Below are positions 34,872 to 42,593 of a stretch of DNA of 64,000 bases, one piece after another. Below the pieces are notes generated by a model, which saw nothing but the letters and a program-made list of their open reading frames with translations, ran no database searches and had not been told where the DNA came from. The stretch spans positions 1 to 64,000 of the forward strand of contig RDOF01000011.1 of NCBI GenBank assembly GCA_011365025.1, in the 5' to 3' direction. How positions within the stretch are numbered: position 1 is the stretch's first letter; each line of letters opens with the position of its first letter. A program made the position numbers and the translations under genes. Origin of the DNA: Candidatus Thorarchaeota archaeon (GTDB taxonomy: Archaea; Asgardarchaeota; Thorarchaeia; Thorarchaeales; Thorarchaeaceae).

Positions 34872-36065
34872 ATGACATCAACGGTCTATTTTACTGATAG
34901 GAATGCTCAGTCATACTACAATATGTTAGACAAGCTAGAGCACGTGTTCAATTCATTGGGGCTCAGCGAAGCCATAAAACCTGGTGACAAGGTCATGGTC
35001 AAGACACACTTTGGCCAATGGGGTAACACAAACTATCTTCGTCCTGCCTATGCCCGAAAAATAGTTGACCTCGTGAATGCCACAGGAGGCATTCCCTTTG
35101 TGGCAGAAACCTGTGGCTTAGGCTATGGCGCAGGGGGCGCATACGGTGGCCGCACTACTGCCCCCGAGTATCTCGCAATGGCCGCTCTGAACGGATATAC
35201 CGAGGCAACAGTTGGAGCCCCTATAATAATGGCTGATGGCTATTGGGGCACCGATACATATGATATTGCTATTGAGGGTGACCACTTGAAAAGCGTAGAT
35301 GTAGCTAGTGCCCTCTTAGACTGCGACATAGTCATCGTTCTCACGCATGCAAAGGGCCACGGCTTATCAGGCCTTGGCGGGACAATTAAGAACTTGGGCA
35401 TAGGCCTTGTGGGGAAGCGTGGAAAAGCGGCGATGCACTTCATGGGCGATATTAGGATTGATGGAGAAAAGTGCCTCGGCGCTGAGTGTTCAAAGTGCCT
35501 GAAAGTCTGTCCTGTGCGATGCATAACCATGAATGAGAAGGCAGAGGTTGATGCCTCCAAATGTATAAGCTGCGGCCATTGTAGCAGTGTATGCGATAGG
35601 GTCAAGGCAAAGGCAATTGCGATCTCCTGGCGGCCCAATCATACTCAGGCTCCGATATTCGTAGAGAACGCTTTTGGTGTTGTGAAATCAATTGGTCCTA
35701 ACAGGTTCTATTACATCAACCTTGCAATTGACATAAGCGACAAGTGCGATTGCTGGAATGTGGGCGCCCCTCTTCTTGTGCACGACATTGGAATCTTTGG
35801 ATCAAGAGACCCCTTGGCAGTAGACGAAGCAACCTTGCAGGCAATAAAGGACGCTCCTGCAAACCCCGATTCCATGATTGTTGACATTGAATGTGGAGTC
35901 TGCAAATTCGCCTCTGCTCATGCCTGCAAGGATCCAGAAACCGGAGCGGTAATAGAACTGGCTGAAAGGCAGTTCTCTCACGCTGAGAAGATAGGCTTAG
36001 GCAGTCGGAAATATGAACTTGTGACCCTTACCCGAGATCCACCAAGGCGCGAAGGACCGCACTAG
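34872..36065 (+). CDS. DUF362 protein with two 4Fe-4S motifs, paralogue of the preceding gene
   Basis: 397 residues from the ATG at 34872; a TTG at 34842 would add ten residues that do not match the paralogue, so the ATG is preferred. It is clearly homologous along its length to the gene at 33702 (for example Y-N-M-L-D-K-L-E-H-V-F, then the ferredoxin insertion C-x4-C-x2-C and C-I-S-C-G-H-C). It differs by a short cysteine-containing insertion near the C-terminus (E-C-G-V-C-K-F-A-S-A-H-A-C), which could bind another metal. The pair is a tandem duplication. A DinB-like gene follows 16 bases later and is probably in the same transcript. Confidence 0.9.
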   Translation: MTSTVYFTDRNAQSYYNMLDKLEHVFNSLGLSEAIKPGDKVMVKTHFGQWGNTNYLRPAYARKIVDLVNATGGIPFVAETCGLGYGAGGAYGGRTTAPEYLAMAALNGYTEATVGAPIIMADGYWGTDTYDIAIEGDHLKSVDVASALLDCDIVIVLTHAKGHGLSGLGGTIKNLGIGLVGKRGKAAMHFMGDIRIDGEKCLGAECSKCLKVCPVRCITMNEKAEVDASKCISCGHCSSVCDRVKAKAIAISWRPNHTQAPIFVENAFGVVKSIGPNRFYYINLAIDISDKCDCWNVGAPLLVHDIGIFGSRDPLAVDEATLQAIKDAPANPDSMIVDIECGVCKFASAHACKDPETGAVIELAERQFSHAEKIGLGSRKYELVTLTRDPPRREGPH

Positions 36066-36081
36066 GGGAGTGAGTTGACAG

Positions 36082-36588
36082 ATGGACTGGTTCAGACAGG
36101 CACTTGTCGGGGCACATAGAAATCAAAGAGCACACATGTTCTTCGTCCTTCAGAATCTGACGGAAGATGAACTGAAGAAGGAAATGACTACCGAGGACTA
36201 TTCGCGTTCAATAATTGGCATTGTGATGCATATTGGCACTGCAGAGACATATTGGTTTCACAAAGCAAAGGAGTCAATAGGTCCACCAGTGATTGTTGAC
36301 ACCGTGGAGGAGGCATTTGCACGAATTAGGGAAAACACTGCCAGAATCGAGGAGAAGGTTTTGGAATGCCCCAAAAATCAGCTTCGAATTATTCCACCCA
36401 CAAAGGAATCTGGCCCCTCAATTGCATGGGCTGTCCTTCGTACTGCGCAGCATGGCATTTACCATTCCGGTCAAATCGCGAAGATTCGGAGGATTATTGG
36501 TGCATCTGAATTAGGTCCCGACATCGAAGATACTTGGAGCACGGCAGCTGATTCCTTGATTCAAATCATCAAGAAGATCACCGATTAG
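36082..36588 (+). CDS. DinB/YfiT-like putative metal-dependent protein
   Basis: 168 residues with the four-helix pattern of the DinB superfamily. The three metal-binding histidines can be placed: one in V-M-H-I-G-T-A-E-T-Y-W at about 50, and two in T-A-Q-H-G-I-Y-H-S-G-Q-I-A-K-I-R (the H-x3-H pair) at about 131 and 135. Members include thiol transferases such as bacillithiol-S-transferases and maleylpyruvate isomerase-like enzymes, and many have no known function. It lies just after two DUF362 iron-sulfur proteins and may share their transcript. Cytoplasmic. The substrate cannot be inferred. Confidence 0.8.
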   Translation: MDWFRQALVGAHRNQRAHMFFVLQNLTEDELKKEMTTEDYSRSIIGIVMHIGTAETYWFHKAKESIGPPVIVDTVEEAFARIRENTARIEEKVLECPKNQLRIIPPTKESGPSIAWAVLRTAQHGIYHSGQIAKIRRIIGASELGPDIEDTWSTAADSLIQIIKKITD

Positions 36589-36641
36589 AGCCTCAGTACT
36601 GTATCAACTCGAGTTGGGAACCTCAACTTGGATATCTGCGA

Positions 36642-36667
36642 TTTCCTAAAAAGGTACAGCTAGGAAA
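36642..36667 (+). promoter_or_regulatory. Inverted repeat around a TATA-like sequence before the 7TM-longin gene
   Basis: TTTCCTA (36642-36648) and TAGGAAA (36661-36667) are perfectly complementary around AAAAGGTACAGC. The sequence CCTAAAAAGG could serve as a TATA box. A further perfect palindrome CAACTCGAGTTG lies at 36605-36616. Together they look like an operator region, by inference. Confidence 0.35.
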
Positions 36668-36753
36668 CTTAAGACGCTTTCAACGAGCCAACATAGGAGG
36701 TACTGCCACTGCCGAATTTTCCAATTGGTGATCCCATACGAGAGCTTTCTCTT

Positions 36754-37758
36754 ATGCTCGATGGTGGCGTGCTCTTCTACGCAGGTCTTCTTGGGGGTAT
36801 GCTTCTCTATCAGTGGCATCGAGAGGAATTACGGCGGTATAGTGACATCAAGTTCGCTTGGGCCATCTTTATGTTTGGCATGGTCGCCAATAGGGGGTTC
36901 TTTGTCCTTGCTGATTTCTACTTCGTAGCAGACCCAATAAACACGCTTCTAATCAAGGCGGGATACATAGGTCTCATCTCTGCGTTAACTGCATTCTTCT
37001 TCGCAGTAGAACTCATTCTTCCCTACAGAACACATCAGTGCTTCACAATACTTGGCGCAGCACACATAGGATTCGCGGCAATCATTCCGGGTGACTTACT
37101 TGAAGCAGTAGCTATTTCGATAGCAATAGTCACTCTAGTCTGCGTCATGCTTTTCATGAGTCATGTTATCAAGCACACAGCTGGAGATGTTCAGAGAAGT
37201 GTAAATATCGTTGTTATTGGTTTTATCATGGGCTATATCGGCTTCATCCTGGCAAGTGACATGTCCTTCAGCAATTTTGGTGTGACCGGGTATGTGATAG
37301 GGCAGACTCTTCTCATTGTAGGTCTGACTTCCTTCGGAATTGGGATTATTATTTCGCCAGCTCTGGATGAGCTTGACTGGCGAACTCAGCTTGTCGAGTT
37401 GTATATCATCCAATCTGGTGGGTTATTAGTTTTTCATCATGAGTTTGAAGAGAATCCGAATATTGACCAAGCATTGACAGCTGCTGGCATTTCAGGAATC
37501 CAGTCTATGTTCAAGGAAATAACAAGCAGTGACTCTGGCTTGAACGTCGTATCGATTGGGGAATATGACATTCTATTCGCCCATGGTCGATCCTTCAGTT
37601 CGGTCCTAATTGCGAAGAAGCCGTATCAAGTTCTTGTTTCTAAGGTTGAGGAGTTCACTGAAAGGTTTGAGGGTGTATTTGGATCAATGATTGATACCTT
37701 TGAAGGGAGCTTGCGCGAGTTTAGCTCTGCCAACGAAATAGTGCTTACAGTCTTCTAG
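36754..37758 (+). CDS. Seven-helix membrane protein with C-terminal longin/roadblock-like domain
   Basis: 334 residues. Residues 1-210 contain seven hydrophobic helices in the manner of 7TM sensors. Residues about 215-334 form a soluble alpha/beta domain that opens L-V-E-L-Y-I-I-Q-S-G-G-L-L-V-F and continues with A-L-T-A-A-G-I-S-G-I-Q-S-M-F and I-G-E-Y-D-I-L-F-A-H-G, which is the strand-strand-helix order of longin/roadblock-like domains. Asgard archaea have many such domains, often linked to small GTPases. The ATG at 36754 has no ribosome binding site; a strong AGGAGG at 36695-36700 stands eight bases before a CTG (36709) in the same frame, which would add 15 residues. Function is likely signalling at the membrane, which is inference. 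Confidence 0.75.
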   Translation: MLDGGVLFYAGLLGGMLLYQWHREELRRYSDIKFAWAIFMFGMVANRGFFVLADFYFVADPINTLLIKAGYIGLISALTAFFFAVELILPYRTHQCFTILGAAHIGFAAIIPGDLLEAVAISIAIVTLVCVMLFMSHVIKHTAGDVQRSVNIVVIGFIMGYIGFILASDMSFSNFGVTGYVIGQTLLIVGLTSFGIGIIISPALDELDWRTQLVELYIIQSGGLLVFHHEFEENPNIDQALTAAGISGIQSMFKEITSSDSGLNVVSIGEYDILFAHGRSFSSVLIAKKPYQVLVSKVEEFTERFEGVFGSMIDTFEGSLREFSSANEIVLTVF

Positions 37759-37760
37759 AA

Positions 37761-38915
37761 TCACCACTCAGGCAATTCTTCATATCTGTGACAGAAAATC
37801 CAGTAGTTCTCCTCGATTTCACGATACTCGGGAACCTCCATTCTGCAGATTTCTTTCGCAAATTCGCATCTTGTGTGAAAGGGACAACCGGGCGGCGGCC
37901 TACTCAAATCGGGCGGTTCCCCTGGAATTCCCCTTATTCTCATGCCTTTCTCCCTTATTTTGCGAATTATTTCCATGGAAGGATTGCTCATTACGAATGC
38001 TCTTGTGAAGGGATGTCCCGGAGAGAGAAGTACTCTCTTCACATCCCCGAATTCCATTATCCTGCCAGAGGACATCACTGCAACTCGATCGCTTGTTTCA
38101 GCAATCAAACCTTGATCATTGCTTATGAGCAGCATTGACAGGTGTAATTCTTCTCTAACCAATTGAATCGCACGCAATATTCTGTGTTGCACGCCAACGT
38201 CAACTGCCGTTGTAGGTTCATCCGCAATCAGCAATACCGGATTTGTGATCAAGGCCATTGCCATCAATATGCGCTGGTCCTCGCCCATGCTGAACTGCGA
38301 AGGCTTCATTAACTGACGAAGGTCAGTATCGGCAATCTCCACAAGATCCAGTGTTTCAAGCACTCTTCTTGCAACAAAGCGTTCTGTCATGATTTTGTCT
38401 TCATCATGAACCCAAAGGGGTTCCCCTGTCTGGTCCGCAATCTGTGTGTATGGATTGAGCGATTTGTGTGTGCCCTGTGGAACGTAAGTTATTTCGTTGC
38501 CACGTATCTTCCGGTACTCATCTTCATCCAACGCTAGGATGTTCTGCCCCTTGTACCATATCTCACCTGAAACTCCGGGTAGCTCTGATCCTACTTCCTC
38601 TCGGGATAATCCCTTCTTCTTTGCTGCATCCTTCAACTCCCAGAGCCTCCTGTTCTCAGGGTCACTGGATGCTGAGGCATAGAATCTTGAAACCCTATCA
38701 AAGATTCCCATGATTGCCAAAGCTACTGAGGTCTTTCCAGACCCCGACTCCCCAAAGAGCCCAACAGCCTCTCCCTTTTTGATATCGAAAGAAACATCAT
38801 TAACAGCCTTCACGAGGCCCTGTGCCGAAGTATAGTAGGCTCTGAGATTCTTTACACGCAGGATTGTTTCATTACTGGCCTCGGGCATGTGCTGCACAAC
38901 ATCAATACCTCTCAT
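37761..38915 (-). CDS. Orphan Dpp/Opp-type ABC ATPase with altered active site
   Basis: 384 residues, related to the orphan ATPase at 32450 by the same insertion after Walker A (S-R-F-Y-A-S-A-S-S-D-P). Walker A G-E-S-G-S-G-K-T (55-62) and Walker B L-I-A-D-E-P are intact, but the signature LSGGQ has become F-S-M-G-E (208-212) and the H-loop histidine is replaced by asparagine (I-S-N-D, residue 266). This suggests one weak or dead ATP site, as in asymmetric ABC pairs, so it may partner with the intact ATPase at 32450. The C-terminal tail with C-P-F-H-T-R-C...C...C is kept. The start overlaps the upstream acyltransferase stop (ATGA), so they are cotranscribed. Confidence 0.88.
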   Translation of the reverse strand: MRGIDVVQHMPEASNETILRVKNLRAYYTSAQGLVKAVNDVSFDIKKGEAVGLFGESGSGKTSVALAIMGIFDRVSRFYASASSDPENRRLWELKDAAKKKGLSREEVGSELPGVSGEIWYKGQNILALDEDEYRKIRGNEITYVPQGTHKSLNPYTQIADQTGEPLWVHDEDKIMTERFVARRVLETLDLVEIADTDLRQLMKPSQFSMGEDQRILMAMALITNPVLLIADEPTTAVDVGVQHRILRAIQLVREELHLSMLLISNDQGLIAETSDRVAVMSSGRIMEFGDVKRVLLSPGHPFTRAFVMSNPSMEIIRKIREKGMRIRGIPGEPPDLSRPPPGCPFHTRCEFAKEICRMEVPEYREIEENYWIFCHRYEELPEW

Positions 38916-40030
38916 ATACCCTGCGAAAAGAGCATTCTATTCGTGCTATCATGTTCGGGCGATTGTTTCAAGCGTTGTTCAAGCATGAACCACACTATTC
39001 CGCCTGCGAAGGAAATAGCTAAGTTTACACCAAAATACACAAAATAAGCGACCGCGTCAAGCCCGAATCCTTCGGCACTGTAGGATGGCCAGAAGAAACA
39101 CACTATAGAGAAATAGAATATCTGGAATAGAAGGATATGATATGTCGAACGACTCACCAACCGAACAAAGCCTGCAATCCTGCCTGATGCATTTCGCGGG
39201 AGCATGTCCATCCCCAGAAGAAAGAGTAACGCAGAGTACGGATATACAAAGGCGGTATAATCTCCGGCCAGAAAGGGAATGCGTAAGCCAATGAAGAGCC
39301 ACGCTCCGATGTAAATCGCACTGATTGGCCCGAGCACCCATATCGCAGTATTTCTCTTGTCCTCGATTCTATGACCCCTTGAGAACCAGATGCCTATGCC
39401 AACGGCAAATAGGTGTGTGAGAATGTTCATTCTGAAAAAGACAGGAATGAAACTAAACGACTCAAGTTCTGGCCAGAGGATGTTCATAAACTGGGTTACA
39501 AAGACATGCATGGACAAATCCACTAATAGGCAAATTGCCACTGTCAGCCTTGGCCACCTGATAAAAGACCAGTAGATAAGAGGAAGAACGAAAATCGAAG
39601 TAAGAATAACTGGTACGAACCAATTCCCAGGGCCTCTGAATGGGAGTACTCCTAAGAGATTGGACCACTGAAATTCAAGATCGCCCAGAGCATAACCCAA
39701 CAGAGTCGAAGCAAGAAAGAGACCCAAAAGGGGCAAAATGAACCTCTTTGTCTTTTTTTCAAAGTAAAGGCGGGAGTATAGTTCTCTTAGACCAACTTGG
39801 CCAGACCACTGAAATGAATGACCAAGATTGAATCCCATTATGATGAGGAACAAGGGTATGGAAATCCGTTCCCAAAATGGTGCAAGGATACTCCATTTCA
39901 CGCCCCACGGAAGTGAATGATCCAGTATGACCAAGAATATTGCCAAAGCTTTCATGGCATCAACCTGGAAGAAGAATGGTCTCTCAATGGGTTCAAATGC
40001 TTCATCTTCCGGCAAGACTATGTCTGTCAA
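38912..40030 (-). CDS. Membrane acyltransferase, acyltransferase-3 family
   Basis: 372 residues with about ten transmembrane helices. The N-terminus reads F-F-Q-V-D-A-M-K-A-L-A-I-F-L-V-I-L-D-H-S, the family opening with the catalytic histidine in helix one, followed by P-L-F-L-I-I-M-G-F. Such enzymes (OafA, NolX/ExoZ-like) move acyl groups onto sugars or glycans at the membrane. TTG start without a clear ribosome binding site. The gene ends with an ATGA overlap onto the altered transporter ATPase, an unusual partner; the pairing may mean only shared expression. Divergent from an MFS carrier. Confidence 0.82.
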   Translation of the reverse strand: MTDIVLPEDEAFEPIERPFFFQVDAMKALAIFLVILDHSLPWGVKWSILAPFWERISIPLFLIIMGFNLGHSFQWSGQVGLRELYSRLYFEKKTKRFILPLLGLFLASTLLGYALGDLEFQWSNLLGVLPFRGPGNWFVPVILTSIFVLPLIYWSFIRWPRLTVAICLLVDLSMHVFVTQFMNILWPELESFSFIPVFFRMNILTHLFAVGIGIWFSRGHRIEDKRNTAIWVLGPISAIYIGAWLFIGLRIPFLAGDYTAFVYPYSALLFLLGMDMLPRNASGRIAGFVRLVSRSTYHILLFQIFYFSIVCFFWPSYSAEGFGLDAVAYFVYFGVNLAISFAGGIVWFMLEQRLKQSPEHDSTNRMLFSQGI

Positions 40031-40100
40031 CTACAACACAGGTCTCTGTCATTTCAATCGCAAATAATACTATTTCCCAGTCCACAAGCATTAATACTCC

Positions 40101-40108
40101 AATATATG
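40101..40108 (+). promoter_or_regulatory. TATA-box candidate for the MFS gene
   Basis: AATATATG is centred about 37 bases before the ATG at 40141, so transcription would start about ten bases before the gene. This fits the short-leader transcripts common in archaea. Confidence 0.4.
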
Positions 40109-40140
40109 CCCCGATGAAGCACTAAGGGGCAAAGAGCTGA

Positions 40141-41364
40141 ATGGGACTAAGAGATAAAGCAACGGTTTCTGTTTACATCGCCTACGCTTTGCAATCAGCA
40201 GCTCTTGCAATGAGCTGGCAATTCGTCTCACTCTTTGTAAAACACGAACTTGGCGCTCCGGATTTCCTCACAATAACAGCGATTTGGGCTGCTCCTGCCT
40301 TCATCAACATAGTTGCTGTCAACTTTTGGGGGGCGTTCTCGGATAGAGTAGGTGAGAGGAAGCCCTTCATGATTGTCGGCTTCTTCGGCTATGCCTTGAC
40401 ATTCTCTTTGTATTCCATGGTTTATTCGAGCGTGCAATATCTTGTTGTAGCCGTGCTAGGTGCAGTTATCTCTTCGGCGGCGCTTCCTGCGGGGCAAGCC
40501 CTTCTTACAACAGATGTGGATAATAAGGGTGAGCGTTTGGGATATTTCATCTCTGCCCAATCTGCCGGGTGGTTCTTTGGGGCGTTAGCCAGCGGGCTTC
40601 TGTACGACGTCATTGGGATGTTCTCTCTCTACCGTATCGCTGCCCTGTTCTGTGTCGCTGCATTAATCAGCTGCGCCATTTTTGTTAGAGACATTCCGGT
40701 TGTTGTTGACAGAGAGATGCCTGACACAAGACTATCTGCGATAATTCGTGAACCAGGTATGATTCGCCTCATCGGAGCTGTTGGACTCAGCCAAATAGGA
40801 ATGAACGCTGTAAGCTTCATGATGTCCATAATGATTGTCGATGAGCTCGGAGGACAAGCATACTACGTAGGATTTGCCAATTCAGCTGCAACTCTGATAG
40901 CTGTGGTCATTACAGGATACATTGGTCGTGTCATTGATAGAAGAGGACCTGCAAAAATCCTAAGCATTGCGATGTTGTCCTACGCAGTCTTTGCCTTCGG
41001 TTTTGCAATTGTTAACAATCCGGTTGCCGCAGCTGTAATGTGGGCGCTTCCCATTTATCCCCTCTCATCAACAGCCGCCTTTTCCCTTGGAGCAGTCCTT
41101 TCAGGGAAACGCGAACGTGGCCGTGCAATGTCTCTGGTAAGTGGTGCGCAAAATACTGGTTCTGCATTTGGACCAATTGTCGGTGGTCTCTTTGCTCAGT
41201 ACGTCTTTGGAAGCGTACAGCCAATTTCCTGGATTAACATGGCATTCAATATAGTCGCTTTCATAATAGCGCTCACACTAATCGGTCTGGTTTCATCAAG
41301 AAGAGCACCCCGAAAAAGGAACGAAGAAAATGACGAAATTGCCGTTGGCGTTTCCGAGGCATAG
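40141..41364 (+). CDS. Major facilitator superfamily transporter
   Basis: 407 residues with twelve transmembrane helices in two halves. The loop between helices 2 and 3 reads G-A-F-S-D-R-V-G-E-R-K-P, the MFS signature (GxxxDRxGRR), repeated in weaker form as G-R-V-I-D-R-R-G-P in the second half. It ends in a charged cytoplasmic tail. Substrate unknown; related carriers export drugs or move sugars and metabolites. An Ntn-hydrolase gene follows 36 bases later in the same direction and may be cotranscribed. Confidence 0.88.
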   Translation: MGLRDKATVSVYIAYALQSAALAMSWQFVSLFVKHELGAPDFLTITAIWAAPAFINIVAVNFWGAFSDRVGERKPFMIVGFFGYALTFSLYSMVYSSVQYLVVAVLGAVISSAALPAGQALLTTDVDNKGERLGYFISAQSAGWFFGALASGLLYDVIGMFSLYRIAALFCVAALISCAIFVRDIPVVVDREMPDTRLSAIIREPGMIRLIGAVGLSQIGMNAVSFMMSIMIVDELGGQAYYVGFANSAATLIAVVITGYIGRVIDRRGPAKILSIAMLSYAVFAFGFAIVNNPVAAAVMWALPIYPLSSTAAFSLGAVLSGKRERGRAMSLVSGAQNTGSAFGPIVGGLFAQYVFGSVQPISWINMAFNIVAFIIALTLIGLVSSRRAPRKRNEENDEIAVGVSEA

Positions 41365-41400
41365 TGAGCTTGATAAGTGGCCGCCATTAGGACTGTCGGT

Positions 41401-42246
41401 ATGAGTTGTGCCTGTACCCTTGCCGCAAAGCGTGTTGGCTGGAGGTATTTCCTACTAAAGAATAGGGACCTTACGTATCCTGACTTCCAAGACCGGCTAG
41501 TCTTTGATGAACAAATCTTTGCAGTGAAAGGAGTACATATCGGAGCTGGAGTAGATATTGGTGTTTCAATTGGGCTGAATCGAAAAGGTCTTGCCGGATG
41601 CTCCGCAACTGTGCTTGCCAATGAAAACCTTCCGTATGATATTCTCCTTGAGAGGATTCTTCGTGAGTGCACCACAATTGACGACGCTTTTCTACTCGTT
41701 CAGAATGACCTTGAAGTTGGCCATACGTATCAATGGTGCAACTTTGTCTTGGCGACATTGGAGGGTGTCGCAGCCATTGAAATCGGGGAGGGCACGTGCG
41801 ATTTGGAGAAGAACTCTGACGCTATTTCAAGGACAAATCATCATCTACGATTGGCCACAACCGATCAGGTCAAGGCAGCGAGCTCGGAGGAACGTGAAGC
41901 AGCTGGACCTCTATACACCAGCCAGGCAAGAAGGCAGAGGGCATCCAAAATGCTGAATTTGGCCAAGACACTTGGTGACATGATTGAGATTCTGAGTAGT
42001 CACAGTGATAGCAGAGGATTTGACTCCATCTGTCGTCACTGGAGTAGTGATCCGTCAAACCAGTATCTTGGTGAAACATCTTACGGTTATATTTTGGAGG
42101 TTGAAGGAGCCAAGGATTCATCAAATCTTGACATGCGGATTCACGTTTCCAAGGGCAATCCGTGTTCGAGCACTTTCAAGGAAGTTCTGATTGATTTTGA
42201 TAGCACCGGTTTCAAGAAAGAAGGCGTTGTATCTGAATTCCCGTAG
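41401..42246 (+). CDS. Ntn-hydrolase, C45/penicillin V acylase-like
   Basis: 281 residues from the ATG at 41401; a GTG at 41377 would add eight. The protein opens M-S-C-A-C-T-L-A-A-K and then Y-F-L-L-K-N-R-D-L, which matches the N-terminal nucleophile family C45 (isopenicillin-N acyltransferase and acid-ceramidase-like), where the cysteine becomes the N-terminal nucleophile after removal of a short leader. Later parts fit too: I-G-L-N-R-K-G-L-A, the helix D-D-A-F-L-L-V and the R-T-N-H-H motif. It should cleave an amide bond in a small molecule or peptide. Which of the two early cysteines is the nucleophile is open. Confidence 0.75.
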   Translation: MSCACTLAAKRVGWRYFLLKNRDLTYPDFQDRLVFDEQIFAVKGVHIGAGVDIGVSIGLNRKGLAGCSATVLANENLPYDILLERILRECTTIDDAFLLVQNDLEVGHTYQWCNFVLATLEGVAAIEIGEGTCDLEKNSDAISRTNHHLRLATTDQVKAASSEEREAAGPLYTSQARRQRASKMLNLAKTLGDMIEILSSHSDSRGFDSICRHWSSDPSNQYLGETSYGYILEVEGAKDSSNLDMRIHVSKGNPCSSTFKEVLIDFDSTGFKKEGVVSEFP

Positions 42247-42593
42247 GTCGAATCTTAGCATCAACAAGTGTATCTAAGAATTCTCCTACTGCACCTTATC
42301 CCCCTTGTGGCGGGCCTTGATGGTTTACTGAATGACTTCCTCATTTGTCATGCGGTTAGTGGGCAATTCAGTGCCTTTTCGGGGAGTCATTGACTACCGA
42401 ATTCAGCTATTCTGAAACGGCTGCATTGATGAGCCCAGGCCAAGCCATATAGGCCGATGAACGAGTTCCTCTCGCGACTTGCGAGTGACTCCCTTTTTCT
42501 TCAAACAACTTCCACAAATCGGTGCGTATATGAGGAGGAATACGAAACCAGTTCAAAGCCAGCTAAGGAAACGAACGATTAGCCGTGATTAGC
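42247..42593. other. Intergenic region before the aldolase gene
   Basis: About 345 bases between two genes on the plus strand. Apart from the hairpin at 42471-42498 there is an AGGAGGAA at 42532-42540 that is not followed by a convincing frame. No RNA gene or repeat is recognised. Confidence 0.35.
42471..42498 (+). terminator. Weak hairpin plus T5
   Basis: CTCGC (42471-42475) and GCGAG (42481-42485) form a short stem, followed by TGACTCCC and TTTTT (42494-42498). It lies 225 bases after the Ntn-hydrolase stop, so its link to that gene is uncertain. Confidence 0.3.

Noticed and set aside
41196..41675. 159-codon minus-strand frame across the MFS/Ntn-hydrolase junction
   Set aside because: Antisense to two well-supported genes; no family features.
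42471..42485. Possible tRNA or small RNA in the gap before the aldolase gene
   Set aside because: Only one five-pair stem is present; no T-arm or acceptor stem can be drawn.
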